Translations under genes and position numbers: made by a program
Notes under the pieces: generated by a model
The model's input: only the letters and a program-made list of their open reading frames with translations
Told to the model about the DNA's origin: nothing
The model's database searches: none
NCBI RefSeq assembly: GCF_000208865.1
Contig: NC_018396.1
Coordinates: 2,256,630-2,320,629 of the forward strand
Direction: 5' to 3'
Length of the DNA stretch: 64,000 nt
Source: Neospora caninum Liverpool
Lineage: Eukaryota; Apicomplexa; Conoidasida; Eucoccidiorida; Sarcocystidae
In this document: positions 38,694 to 50,300 of the stretch, piece by piece
Numbering within the stretch: position 1 is the stretch's first letter
Layout of the letters: each line of letters begins with the position of its first letter

Positions 38694-39615
38694 CTAGTTC
38701 ACGACACCACGACTGGGGACGTCCGCAGCAAGAAAGGGAGATGGTCCAGCAAAGACGTTTCTGGCGAGGATAGCGACGTCAGTGAAACTATATAGAGCCG
38801 TATGCATGGTTAAGTTGTCGTGGGATAGTCGTGTCGGTATGGGGAAGACAGGCGCCAGTGACTGATCACAAAACCAGGGGATAGAGAATGAAGACAGAGT
38901 AACTTTCATCGAGAAGGGAATTCGTGTATTTTACAACGTACCTGTTGTGTAGTATTTTTACAAGCCGTGCTTTTTGAGTGATAACTATCTGTATAACGTT
39001 GTGAAAACATTGCCTTTTCGTCGTCCGTGTTTCATTACACGGCAGCGCAAGGAGGGGCAGAGAATGCGCACCACAATCGCCGTAGAGTGAGCGTGGGTGT
39101 TCTTAAAACATTTGTAGGCTGTGCCGCTGTCTAATGAGCGTATCTAATCTCCTTTATTGACATAGGGCGGTCCTGACGTCTTGGAAATAAGGAATACAGA
39201 AATAAAAAACTTTTAAAGTCTTCGGTATATGCAGACTCCGTGACGTTTTCTGACACACTTGTGACTTGCACGCCAGGTCCGGCTCGAAGGCGTCTCGTAT
39301 TCGCTTCCGGAGCCGATTGCTTACTTCCTTGTGCCACAGGGCACACTTTTCGAGAAACAGTGTATAGATGATTACACGAAGACTTTCCACGCCGCTTAGA
39401 TCCGGGAGATAGGATTTGTACCACAAGCTTAACAGACTTCTATCATTATTCCAAGTACTGAGCGGAGAGCACTCCTGACCCAGCATTTGAAAGAAGCGGC
39501 AGGACAATTGACCCAAAGGCAGCTGTACGAGACTTTGCTGTTGCATTTGTTTGCGGTGGCAGTCGACAACGCTGCCCGAGGAGCTGTCCGCACGCTGATC
39601 ATTGGCTGATATCAT
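38694..39615 (-). CDS. Possible small two-exon orphan gene
   Basis: Exon 39615-39325 starts at an ATG, codes 97 residues and ends GAA|gtaagc. Exon 38861-38694 follows a pyrimidine-rich acceptor (ctctatcccctggttttgtgatcag) and codes 55 residues to TAG. Both junctions are phase 0. The product has an aromatic-rich middle (WYKSYLPDLSGVESLRVIIY) and no recognised domain, signal peptide or strong membrane helix. Antisense frames are shorter. Further 5' exons are possible. Confidence 0.3.
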
Positions 39616-42576
39616 GAGTGTGCCTGGCTTTCAAACTCTCTGTAGGAGGACGCGGGTAAAAGTTTGCCTGTTGCATGAAGCAAATTGATGTCGATTACGG
39701 TTGCCTGTCCGCGCTCCCATTACACTCGGACAAGGGCTGGCCAGCGGCTGCGTTGTGTCTCTGGAGGTGTCTGTTGCATACGTTTCTAACGAGATGATCT
39801 GTAGTTCGGAAGATTATTTTATGCATGGGAAGCTGTGGAGAGCAAACCTTGTATTTGGAGTCTCATAGGGTATGCGTGTGTACTAGTTCGACTTGATCAA
39901 TAGTAGAAGGCATTTGCTAGAAGTGTTGACAAAAATTATTCCACATCGGATGTGTTCTCGGTGTTCTTTTTCTCCCAGTCTGCAGCAGGTTCCTGCCATT
40001 GGAGAACTCATCATCACGAGTCATCCCTGTTCGTCAAAGCCAATTGAACCACACTACGATAAATAGAGGTAACTCGCTTGCGAAGACGCTTCCCCCCCCC
40101 CCCCCCCGCATTTCACCTGCGACGCTGTGAAACTCGCCGCGGTATCTGCAATGGAAAATGAAAAACAGATGGAATGCATCCCTCGGCGGCAAAAATACAC
40201 ACATCCCCACTGTTAGTGAACATCCGATGTTCCCAGACTCAAACAAGAAGATACTTTTCTAGGGTGCGGTGGACAAATAGGTCACCTGTCGTGCATTGCC
40301 CGCGAGCACGAGAGAAGCTGGCATCAGGGCTGCAAAACTAGAAAACGAGATACGGGGAGACACGATTCTGCCATCTCTCTGCTTACAACGAAGAAGGTAA
40401 AACACCGGTTCTTTTCCCCTTTTCGGGATCCTAGGTACTCTCGAACTAGGCAAGTTTTATCTGGGCGTACGGAACCTTTGATTGTTGCCCCGGCAACGAG
40501 ACGGCCCGTGGATACCTCTTCATTGAAGCTAGATTTCTCAGATATAGCTCTCAAAATGAAGAGAAACGGTCTCTCTGAAATGGCATCGACGTAAACGGAA
40601 CGGAAGACCGCCGAATCACAGAATTCTGCTCAGGGAACTGGTATACTGGCGGCGGCACCCGCTGGCCCCACCGTGTCGGCGCACCCCGCCAGATAACGCT
40701 TGGCTTAAACCCGAGTTGTCGCGAGTAGTTCTGTAACACCTGTTCAATCTGCGTTTCCCCAACATGCCAGGATACTACACGAAGTGTACTTTTCCATCTA
40801 ACCATTCAGACTCGACGGTAAGGGCATGTTCGGTCACACAGCAGGTTTCACGCGTGGATTCGGATTTGTGGGCAGGAAAAGTAACATGGCCCGCAGCTCG
40901 TCTCTGCCATTTTCGCCTGAGGTGCGTTCGCAGTCTCTGAGATCCGACCAAATACGATAGCACAGGAAAGTGACAGTTGTCCATCAGGTTATCTCTGAGT
41001 TGGAGAGTACATACTCTCGAGAGGGCAGCTGGATGGCCAGGCGGGAGGGGAAGTGGCGAAGGTGACTCCAGTCGCGGGTTGCGTTCTCGCACCAGCTCCC
41101 TCTCTCCCTTTCGCGTACGCCTCCTTCCGTGTTCGGACCGCGCGACCACCGGTTGGACGGGAGAGACACTGTGTCGCAGTCCTGTTTTCTTTCGCAGGCT
41201 GAATGGGGTCTGGTTTCTGCCAGAGTTCAGAGAACGCAGTAAATGTTTGTGCTTTCTCGCGGGATTCGCGGATTCTTTCGCCTTTTGGCCATGAGTTTGC
41301 TTCTTTGCTTCATGCGTTCTGTACGGAAAAAGGGAAAAGGCGGCGGGGGAAACCCCACGTGGTGAGGCACCGCCTGGTCCAACCGATGCAACGCCGTGTG
41401 TGGGCACGTACCAGCAAGTGAGTCCAGTGGAGCGCGCCGGTATATAATGGCGGCGAAAGATCGCCAATGCTTTTCCCCACGTACGCCACTTTGCAGCGCT
41501 CTTATGTTTTGTTGAGTTCTCTTTTTCGGCGAGGATTTTGTTTGCGCTTGCTGCCTGAGCAGGGCCTCTCAAGAGGTCTCTTCCTCTGGAAAGATCCCGA
41601 GGCACCACGCGGCCCCCGGCCATGGACGAACACACTAGGCGCATTAGTCTGCGTGTGCCCGGCGTGCGCGAGCGTGCTACACATGCGTTTATATATGAGT
41701 TTTGGCGGATGTGAGTGCTTGACCGTAAACGATGTTCATGTTGGTCTACACAGGTTGTTGTGCCTATTCATGCACATGCGCACCCTCGAGAGGACTTTAG
41801 GACAAAGCAGCATCTGTGCACGCGTTTGGGAAAACAGCTGCGTTGCCCCCCCCCTCCCCCCGTGCGCGTGAGATGCCCCTCTTACTTGATTTCGTCTGCC
41901 TCCTCCATTTTTGGCATCATACAGAGAAGTGGCCTCGGCGGGTTTTCTTCATCATGTCAAACACCATGGAAGGATCGACATGAACAGAGAGGAAAACTTT
42001 TTTCCGAGGGACGCCGATGGCACAGTCGTTCGCGTGACGTTTTTGCACATCGTGCCCACGTTCACTACCTAGGTTTTTCTACCTTTAAAATAACACAACG
42101 CAGTGGGATGCACCGGAGAAGGCGCCCAGAATTATTTGTATACACGTCCGGGAACGTTTGATAGACGTTACGCGACGCCTTCCAAAGAAGAAGCGCCACC
42201 GGCGTCGGCGTCTGCATGTAATGCTGTTTGTGGATGTACACACATCTATACGAGTCTATGTGTATACCAGCGTGGAAGCTCAGAGGGGGGATTTGGTATC
42301 CTCTGTGATCCCAAAGTCTATATGTGAGGCAGGCGAAAAAGCCTGGCTGCCGTTTTCCAGGAGCAACTCGCACAGGGGGATTTCGTGAAGTACAGCCCCT
42401 GGGGCGCCAGCGTCGGCTTTCAAAGCTCCAGCGCTCAAAGAAGCCCTCTGAGTTGTGTCCCATTCCGCAGCCCAATCTCCATGCAGTGATCGCTTTGCTC
42501 CGGCTTTTCACTGGACGTTTCCACAAGGGCGATTGGTTGCCTCGCGGAACGACCCGTGCAGAGGGACGGCCGGCCA
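39616..42576. other. Intergenic region upstream of the ApiAP2 gene, with C homopolymers
   Basis: Runs of 16 C (40092-40107) and an interrupted C tract (41846-41861) are present. A 289-codon minus frame at 40775-41644 is Arg/Lys-rich without recognisable features and overlaps what should be the ApiAP2 promoter region, so it is not called. Confidence 0.4.
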
Positions 42577-45500
42577 ATGCCAGAGTGGGGTTGGGGCGGA
42601 GACGACGCCGAGATCATGTTGACTGGTCTCATCAGATGCCCCGTATCTCCTGGCGAGAACGCGACAGGAAATTTGGGTGACCGGCATCAGGGACAAATGG
42701 GGGACGGCGTCAGTGAGGCCACCGGTGGCTCCACGCCTGGGAGACGTCGTAGACCGCCCTCTCTGGCGAGCTCCTCAGAGCGACAGGGAGATCAAAGACC
42801 CGCGAAGAAAACCCTCGGCTCTCACGGAAGACATGCAGGGAAGGGCGAGGCAACTGCACTTCCCTGCAGCTCCCATGCTATAGGTCAAGGCGGTGCCGGA
42901 AGACCGGAAGAAGAGCTGAGAGGCCTCAGACGCGACAGCGGGGAAGAAGGGCGAGCGAGAGGCGGCGGAGTGGGGAGAAATAACGACGACAGGCTTAACC
43001 AGGATGACACCGGGCACGAGCTAGGAGTGGGGAGAGTCCCAGAAAGAGCGTTAGACGACGAGAAACGGAGGACCAAGAGGCGACGCGGTGCCGACCGGGA
43101 CTCCGGAAGAGAGGGCGAGTCCGGTGGAGCCGGGGACGCCTCTGATTCGCTCGAGGCGCTTCTTCTCGGCGGTCCAGAGCCGGCGCTGGGAGACGTGGAG
43201 GCGAGCTCGGCGATGCAAGCACAGTCGAGCAAGACGTGTGCCGAGCCTCCGACCTCTCAGTCTCTCTCGCTCCTCACGGACGGCTTGGACAGCGTCAGGA
43301 GAATGGCAACCTATAGCTCGCGCTGCAGCAGCGTCGACACCACCGCATGTGGCCATGGCGGGACAGCCTCGAGCAGGCAGACGGCTTCCTTCCATAGGTC
43401 TTTCTCCTCTGACTGTGGTCTTCCCTCCACGGTGATGGGGTCGAGTGTCTCGACAACCCCTTCGGGCGCGGGTGCCGATTCCCACTCGACCGCAGCCCCG
43501 AACACGGGCATAGGGTCGATGTCTCCGGCCTCTAGGTCCCGAGACCCCTCGCGCGTGGGTTCGCCCACTGTGGTGCAGGTCGGTCTGGAGGGCTCCTCGC
43601 GCAGTCCGTCTGGAGAGCTGCGAGGCCGGTCGCAGTCGCCAACAGACGAGTGCGGGTCTGTGGCATCCGCAGTCGATGTCTCTGCGCAGAACGCCCTCCG
43701 CGAAGAACTGCAGACGATGGTCAGCCTCGGACTCCTCTATTTGAAGCGGGAACGCGAGTTCGATGGAGAAGAGTCCCCCCATCCGACTCGCCTCTCTGCC
43801 TCCAGTTTCGTCGACAAAGACGAAAGAAGCGAACAACCCAGAAGCGACGCGCTCGCCTGGCTCTCCGAAAATGATTGGACTCACGAACGCCGCTCGGCGT
43901 CTCTCCCCCTGCAAGGTGGCGAAGACGACTCGGCCGCAACGCAAGCGCACTCGGACCAGCCTCTTTTCTACGGGGCGTTTTGCTCTGCGGCGGGCCGAGT
44001 GGGATCTCAACTGTCTCTCGAAAGAGAGCCCCCAGTGACCCGGACCAGCCGGGGGGACCGAGGGAGCGCTGTGCAGCGCCCGCGCGTGGGCCAACCGTCC
44101 CCTTGGGCCACCGACGCCCGGCAACCGAAGGGAACTGTGGGGCGGCTCCGCGCACAGGAGGCAGAGGGCGAAGAGAGACAGTCGCGGGGCGGGTTGCAGA
44201 CTGGAGATGACGGCGACCAGGTAGAGGCTAGGGGTGGGGAGGAGGCAGGAGAGGAGACAGAGACGTGCGAACGGAGACGAGGCATTGAACACGGAAAAGA
44301 CGGCGCCGCTGCTGCCGCCCTGGGAACTGCGGAGAAACGCCTCGGGGTTCACTACAGCCGCTACGATCGCTCCTGGGTTGCGCGTTATACTCAAGGTAAG
44401 AGGCGGTTATGTCAAGTTTTCGGCGGTGTGTGTACTGTGCTGTGGATGGGTTTAGATCTTGAATGTCTGTGTTTTCCGGATCCAAAGCCGATTGTGTTTG
44501 CACGGTGTCGAGACCGCTCAGGATGACTCGATTCCGGGGACCCTTGTATGGTATCGCTGTTTCTTTAGATCGAAATTCATCTTACAAGCGTAGGTTTCGA
44601 TTTGCAGCGGCGCGTGCACGCCAAGAACGTATAGGGATCCCTCTACCATTTCGATACACTTTAGAAGCCTCGAGGAAGGCAAATGCTGCACACTTTTGTC
44701 CGACGGCGTGCATTCGACTGGGATGTGCATGCGCCGTGGATTTTCCCAGCTTTCAAGAAAACGACACGACGTAGGTTTCGCCTGGCACACCCGCGCGTGT
44801 GGGGGAGTAGCCAAGGCTGGAGGAACTTCCTAAGGAAAACGGCCTTCAGGGCGTCGGTGTCGGGGACGCGGTGGATGATCATCATAGAACTGAACTGGCG
44901 ACAGTCGCGAAGCGGCGACGGCTTTCCGCTGGTCTTAGGCTCACGCGTCTGCGCCGACCTTCTCGAATGCGTCAGCGTTCCATCTGTTGCGTCCTGCGCC
45001 GCGGCGTCCGAGTGTGTGCATTACAGTCGTGTGTGTCGTGCCAGGTCATTGTGGATGTCTCGTGGATCGTCTGCTTCCTGGTTCAGGCGGACGGGTTCTA
45101 AAGAAGTACTTCTCCACGAAGGTGTACGGACACGAGTTGGCCCGTGCCAAGGCGGTTGCGGCGCGACTGGAGATGGAGCAGCAGGGGCAACTGAGCGCTG
45201 GAGGGGCGCCTGGGCCACTGTCGGCTGCGTCGCCCGGCAGCGAGAAGGCTGCGTCTCACATTCAAGACGGCAGCGGCGAAGCTCCAGGGTTCGCTTCCGC
45301 TGGCCTTGCAGGCCCCGGGAGTCAGCGCCACGTCCCTTGCGTCTCCTCTGCCGTGGGCGCATCCTTTGCGTCTGCTGCGGAATCCCAGGGAGGCGCGCTG
45401 AGCTCGTCGGGGGCCTGCGTGGGAAATGTTGCGGGTACAGCGCCCGGGCAGTCGTCGCTTCATCCGAGCTTTGCACCATGGCTTTTCTCCGTGGTGCAGG

Positions 45501-47392
45501 CGCCTGCAGCCTCGGCAGCGCGTTCCCTGTCTCCCTATGCGTTTTCGGCCCCGCTGTTCTGCTTCGCTTCGCCCTTTTCTGGCCCGGCCGGTCTCTGCTC
45601 TCCCGGTGCGCAGCCTGTCTGGTGTACGTACCCCCCGAACTCATGCGCAGCCGCACCCTTCCAGCCTTCGGCGCAGCTCAGCAGGTTTTTCTCCCTGGAA
45701 AGGTCCCACGCGGGCGTTCCAGAGAAGCCCAAGGGGAGCGAAGCTGCGCATGCGGTCTACTCGGAGGCGGGCGCTGGCCAGGCCCCGCCGGCGACTTGCG
45801 TCACTCCCTACGGATGGATCACCTTCACCCCCTTCCCGTCGTTCGACCGAAACACGAGCTGCAGTTCGCGCGAGGACGTGAAGCGCCGCGGCGACGGCGA
45901 ACAGAAAAGCCGGGAGAACGCGGACGCCTCACAGAGAGGCGAGGGGGACCAGTCGCGGCAGAGAACCGCCGAGAAGCGCGCCTCCCTCGCTGCTCCGGAG
46001 ACAGGCGATGACCAACCACCGGCAGAGAGAAGAGAAGACTGGCGACCCTGTCAGCGAGGCAACGGCTGTTTTTCGGGCAACGCTCATGCCCCGCCTCTCG
46101 CTTCGACCTCTGTCTCTCTCGCCTCGTCCGTCCAGGGTTCTGTCTGTGCATGCAAGATCGAGCCCCGAAGCGACGGCGATGGAAAGCCCGAGCTGGGACC
46201 GTCTTCTCGGCCGATCGAGGAACTCAAGAAGAGTGCCGCGCGGCAGACGCGAAGTGAGTCTGTGGGGGCGTCCTGCGATGTTTCCCCACTCGGCTTCCCA
46301 GGCCCGGTGATTGGTCCCGGCTGCTTCCCGCCGGGTTTTCCGTTCTCGCCGTTTCCTTCCTCTATCGCGAGTTTTCCTGTGCCAAATGTTCAGCCCTCGG
46401 CGGAGATCTTCTCGCCCTTTTCCCCCTTCCCTCTCTGCTCCTCTCCTGTCGCCGAAGCCTGCCAGTCTCCCGTCCTTTTTGGGCGTGCAGCCTCGGGCTC
46501 TTCCGCCTCCACAGAGAGACCGGAGGCGAGCCGCTCGCCGTCGACCTACGGCTCCGTCGACGGCGGCGACGGCGCGCAGGAGTTGGAGCGAGAGAGCGAG
46601 CGGGAAGAGAGAAGCGGCGAGGGAGAGGAGGGGCGACTAGGCGAAGAGTTTGAAGCGAACAAAGAGCCGCGCGAAGGCGAGGGAAAATCCGCAGGCTCTG
46701 GCGCAGAGGAAGAGCATGCGCCGCCCGGGGGCTGCGAACAAGGGACACAGGCGAGGAAAGAGCCTCAGGGTGGAGAGAGCGAGGAGGGGCGACGTGGCAA
46801 CGAACAGAGGAAGCTCGACGAGACAGCAAGGAGGAAACCAACTTCGCTGTCACCGGTCGCCGATCTCGAAGGGCCGGTTCCCACCGAAAGTCACGACGCA
46901 GGACAGGACGCAGTGGAGAGCCGGAGAGAGAGTACGGAGTCCTCAGAGGGTCAGGATGATTTGGAGAGGCTGAAGACGCCTCGGGCGTCGCGAGATGGGT
47001 CTGACAAGCTCTCAGAGGACAGGTCAAAACACCTGCGCAGCGGTGGCGCGCGCCCCTCGGGCTGTGTCGCCGGGTCTCCACCTTCCTCGCTAGGGCCTCA
47101 TGTGTCGCCGTGTCCTGCCCTCGCGCGGTCGCCAGCAGGCTTCGCCTCACACCTCCTCTGCCACGGCTTTCCATCGGTTTTCTCCGGCGTCTTCTTTCCC
47201 CCGAGTCCCCAGAGCATCTTCTTCCCAGCTTTTGTCCCTGCCACCCATCCGCTGTCTCCCTCCTGCTTCTTCCCTTCATATTCGCCGGTCTCGCCCCTGG
47301 GCAGCGTCGCCTCTTCGCATTCGAGCGTGCCCGCGGACCCGACGCACCTTCCGTTTCCGCCCTGCAGCCCTTCGCCCCGCTCAGCTGCATGA
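42577..47392 (+). CDS. ApiAP2 family DNA-binding protein, single AP2 domain, two exons
   Basis: Putative nuclear transcription factor or chromatin-associated regulator. Exon 1 is 42577-44395 (donor CAAG|gtaaga) and exon 2 is 45087-47392 (acceptor ttcctggttcag|GC). The join is phase 1, giving about 1,374 residues. The AP2 domain lies near residues 586-640. Its first two strands, LGVHYSRYDRSWVARYTQ, end exon 1. The third strand and helix, RVLKKYFSTKVYGHELARAK, open exon 2, so the 691-bp intron cuts the domain in the strand 2-3 hairpin. The rest is disordered: an Arg/Gly/Glu-rich N-terminus with a basic RRTKRRR cluster, a Ser/Thr-rich middle, and a Pro/Ser/Phe-rich C-terminus with an acidic region. 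The start is the first in-frame ATG (GGCCAATGCC). No second AP2 or other domain was seen. The target genes cannot be read from the sequence. Confidence 0.85.
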
Positions 47393-50300
47393 CTGGCCAC
47401 TGTTCGCTGTTCTTCCTTCTCTTCGACGCTCACGCTGTTTTGTGCTGTCTCTTCCTCGGGGCGCTCTCGTGTCGCTCCCACGCGAAACGTGACTGTGGTG
47501 GGCGTGGGCGCGGATGGGGCTGCCAAGCGCTGGGGCCCGACGGCCGCATGCAGAGGAAAGCTGAGAGAGAGGTGGTGGGGAAAAGGCGACAAGAACAAAA
47601 GGCGATGCGTTTCCGAGAATGCTGTCCGGCAAGAGACGCGACGGAGAGAGCGAGAAATGGAGAATTCTTGGCCGACAACAGGACCAAACAGACTCTCGAT
47701 CGGCGACAAAAAGTGGACGTCGGGGTCCCAGAAAATACTGGGAAGGACGGCAAAATGCCAGCTCTATATATGGAAGCCTGTGCTTTTCCCCAAGGCGCAA
47801 AGCGTCACCCGTGGACACGATGGACAGCGACGTCTCCTGTGGCGCTCCACACTCGCGGCAACTGAAACCTTGTGCGCGCGTCTGACGACTTCGTTTCCTA
47901 GCTGTCGCGCAACCTCTCCCCATGGTAGCGAGAACGGCGAGGCCGCCGCGCGATGCAAAAAGCGATGCAAGAGATGTTCTCCCCTTGTCCCTTTTCGTAG
48001 GCTGACGGTGTCTACTTGATGTCGTTCAGTGGAGTGAAACAGGGAGGTGTCCATGATTTGCTGCTCCGTCTTTCCTGCCACAGGGTAGCACAGCGAACGC
48101 GACGACGCTTTCACGCGAAGCGGTTCCGTTTTTCCCGAAACTCACGCGTGGAGACGTGGAGATATCCCTGTGACAGCCAAAGGTAAGCGGAGAGCGTACG
48201 GCGAGGTCTCGTCGGTGTGCTACACTAGATGTGGCTTTTGCACCTGACGAGGAACCGAGCAAGCATACGCACTGCGCGAAATGGCGTCTTGCCTCGCGTT
48301 TCTCTGCAACTGAGCAGAGAAAAACGCGTGCGGGTTTGTTTCCAGAGGCGAGATGACGTGGAGAACCCCGTTCCTTGCCTCGTTCCTACTACCGGGTGTC
48401 TGGAGGGGGGTCGGCTGTATCTGCAGAGGGCGCCCAGAGACCCCAGTGTGTCGACTATTTGTCAGTGTTTTCGTGGCGGTTTCTGTCTGTGCGTCGACGC
48501 ACTCGAACCCAACCGTGCGAGGAAACGTTCCGTGCGTGGTCCGGCCTTGTCGTTGTTTGCATGATGTTCAATGCACCAAAAGTGCCAGTCGAGCGCGGAC
48601 CTGAATCTGGCGCTTGCCGATCTCATTTTTTGTACGCCTGTCGCGGCGGCTGCGCGGTGACGTTTCACAACTGCGCTTTGTCCAGCTGTATGTACACCCG
48701 TCGATCCTCGGTGCTGTGACCTGGGCTGTCTTTCTTCCGCCAGTTTTCCATCTGACCCCATTACGGGGGCAGGCACGCCTGCGAGCCTTCGCTGTGGATG
48801 TTTTGTGTGTTCTGTCGGACGCTTGGAGAGCGCGAGCCCGCCTGTGAAGACGCGCGCACTCGACGGGGAGCGAGGCCCGTTGCGGCGTTTTCGTCAGCTC
48901 CTCTTTTTTTATCACCTGGCGTTCTGTATCCGTGGGAGGTGGCCGTCGCGCAAAAGGCAGCCGCGTTTGCGGCGTTCAAGGCCTTTGATGGCGCGCGTCA
49001 CGAACGGGCGTACAGAAAAGGAAGAGGAAACAGGCAGTGCAGCACACCTGCAGGCGTACATTTCGCCCGCTCTCTCGTGTGTCTCTTGTCTGTGAGAGAA
49101 CTCACGTCGCCCGCCCCAAAGTAAGCGGAAATCCTCGCTCAGCTGGACGTCAGTGCAAGGCCCAGGCCCTCAAATTTTGTACCCAGTGCATTTCTCGTAC
49201 AGGGTCGAGACGTTCGCGGCAGGCACTCACAACTGTCTATGTGTGCGTGATTCGGTGTCGCTTGTCGGTGCATGTTAATGGCCGGATGTTCCGTTAACCG
49301 TGTGCAGTTACCCAGCGTTTTGCCTTGCACTGCTTTGACCGGTGGAACCTTTCTGTTTCGAGCACAGGGGACTGTTTCTGTTCACGTCGTTGGTGTGTCG
49401 GGTTAGGGTCCCCCGCCCGGGGGCTCTGCGATGGCAGTCTGCTCTTAGCGTTTTGTGCACCGCCCGACGGCAAGGGAGCTTCTCTCCCGGTTCTCTGACG
49501 CTCGCGTGTTTGCTTGACAATCTGCATTTCTGTTCCGGCGCTCCAGCTCCTCTCACGTTCTGCGCCCGCCGCAGCCCAAACCCCGCCACACATGCGCCTT
49601 CCATGAGTGCATGTGTAGCGCTTCGTGCGTGTGTAGCGCTTCCAGTACCACAGTCTTCACAGTGTGGCCCCTGTGCATGTTTCGTTTTTTCATTGGCGTA
49701 TTTGCCTTTTCTCTGGCATCTATTTTCGAGCTTTGCTGAAACTCGCGCGTGTTTCGGACACGCCCGACACATACTTTGCTCCGTCCGGAGCGTAAGCACT
49801 TCCTCAGTTGTGCACAGATTTTCCCTTTTCCCATTTTTGGGCCAGACGCCCCTCGACGCGAAACGATTTTGCACAGCAGGAGGGTCCCCCCCGCGGGGAA
49901 AACGTGTGGACGAGGACCTCGGCACACACCTTCTCCGCAGTCGCATTTGCACTCCAAAGTCGTGGTAGCCAGCACCAAGTATGGAACCGGATAATTTCAA
50001 CACCTGACCGCGTGCGCAAGGGCCCCAAAACCCGCTTTTATCTCGAAGGTATCGGCAGGTCTTCCGAAATGAAGGAACGTGTCAGTGGAGCAAAGAAGGA
50101 AACGACGAGGAGAAGGGAAGAAACGCACACATCTCACAGTAGGCAGGCCGCCTTTCGGTCCTAGTCAGCCTTTGTAAACTGAGGCAAAAAGCCGCGTTTT
50201 TCCCGGGGAAGTCGTCGGCGAGAAATAGACGTTTCAGGGTGACGCGGATAGTTCGTCAAATCAACAACAAGGGAAAGTTTTGTGGCACTGAATAGGCCCG

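Noticed and set aside
40775..41644. 289-codon minus-strand frame upstream of the ApiAP2 gene
   Set aside because: Low-complexity Arg/Lys/Ser composition, no domain, and it overlaps the likely promoter.
42556..42576. Upstream GTG as start of the ApiAP2 protein
   Set aside because: Non-ATG initiation has no support here, and an ATG in good context lies 21 bases downstream.
43051..44394. 447-codon open frame on the minus strand
   Set aside because: Antisense of ApiAP2 exon 1. The plus-strand reading contains the AP2 domain.
46362..47390. 342-codon Arg-rich frame on the minus strand
   Set aside because: Shadow of the Pro/Ser/Glu-rich C-terminal part of the ApiAP2 protein.
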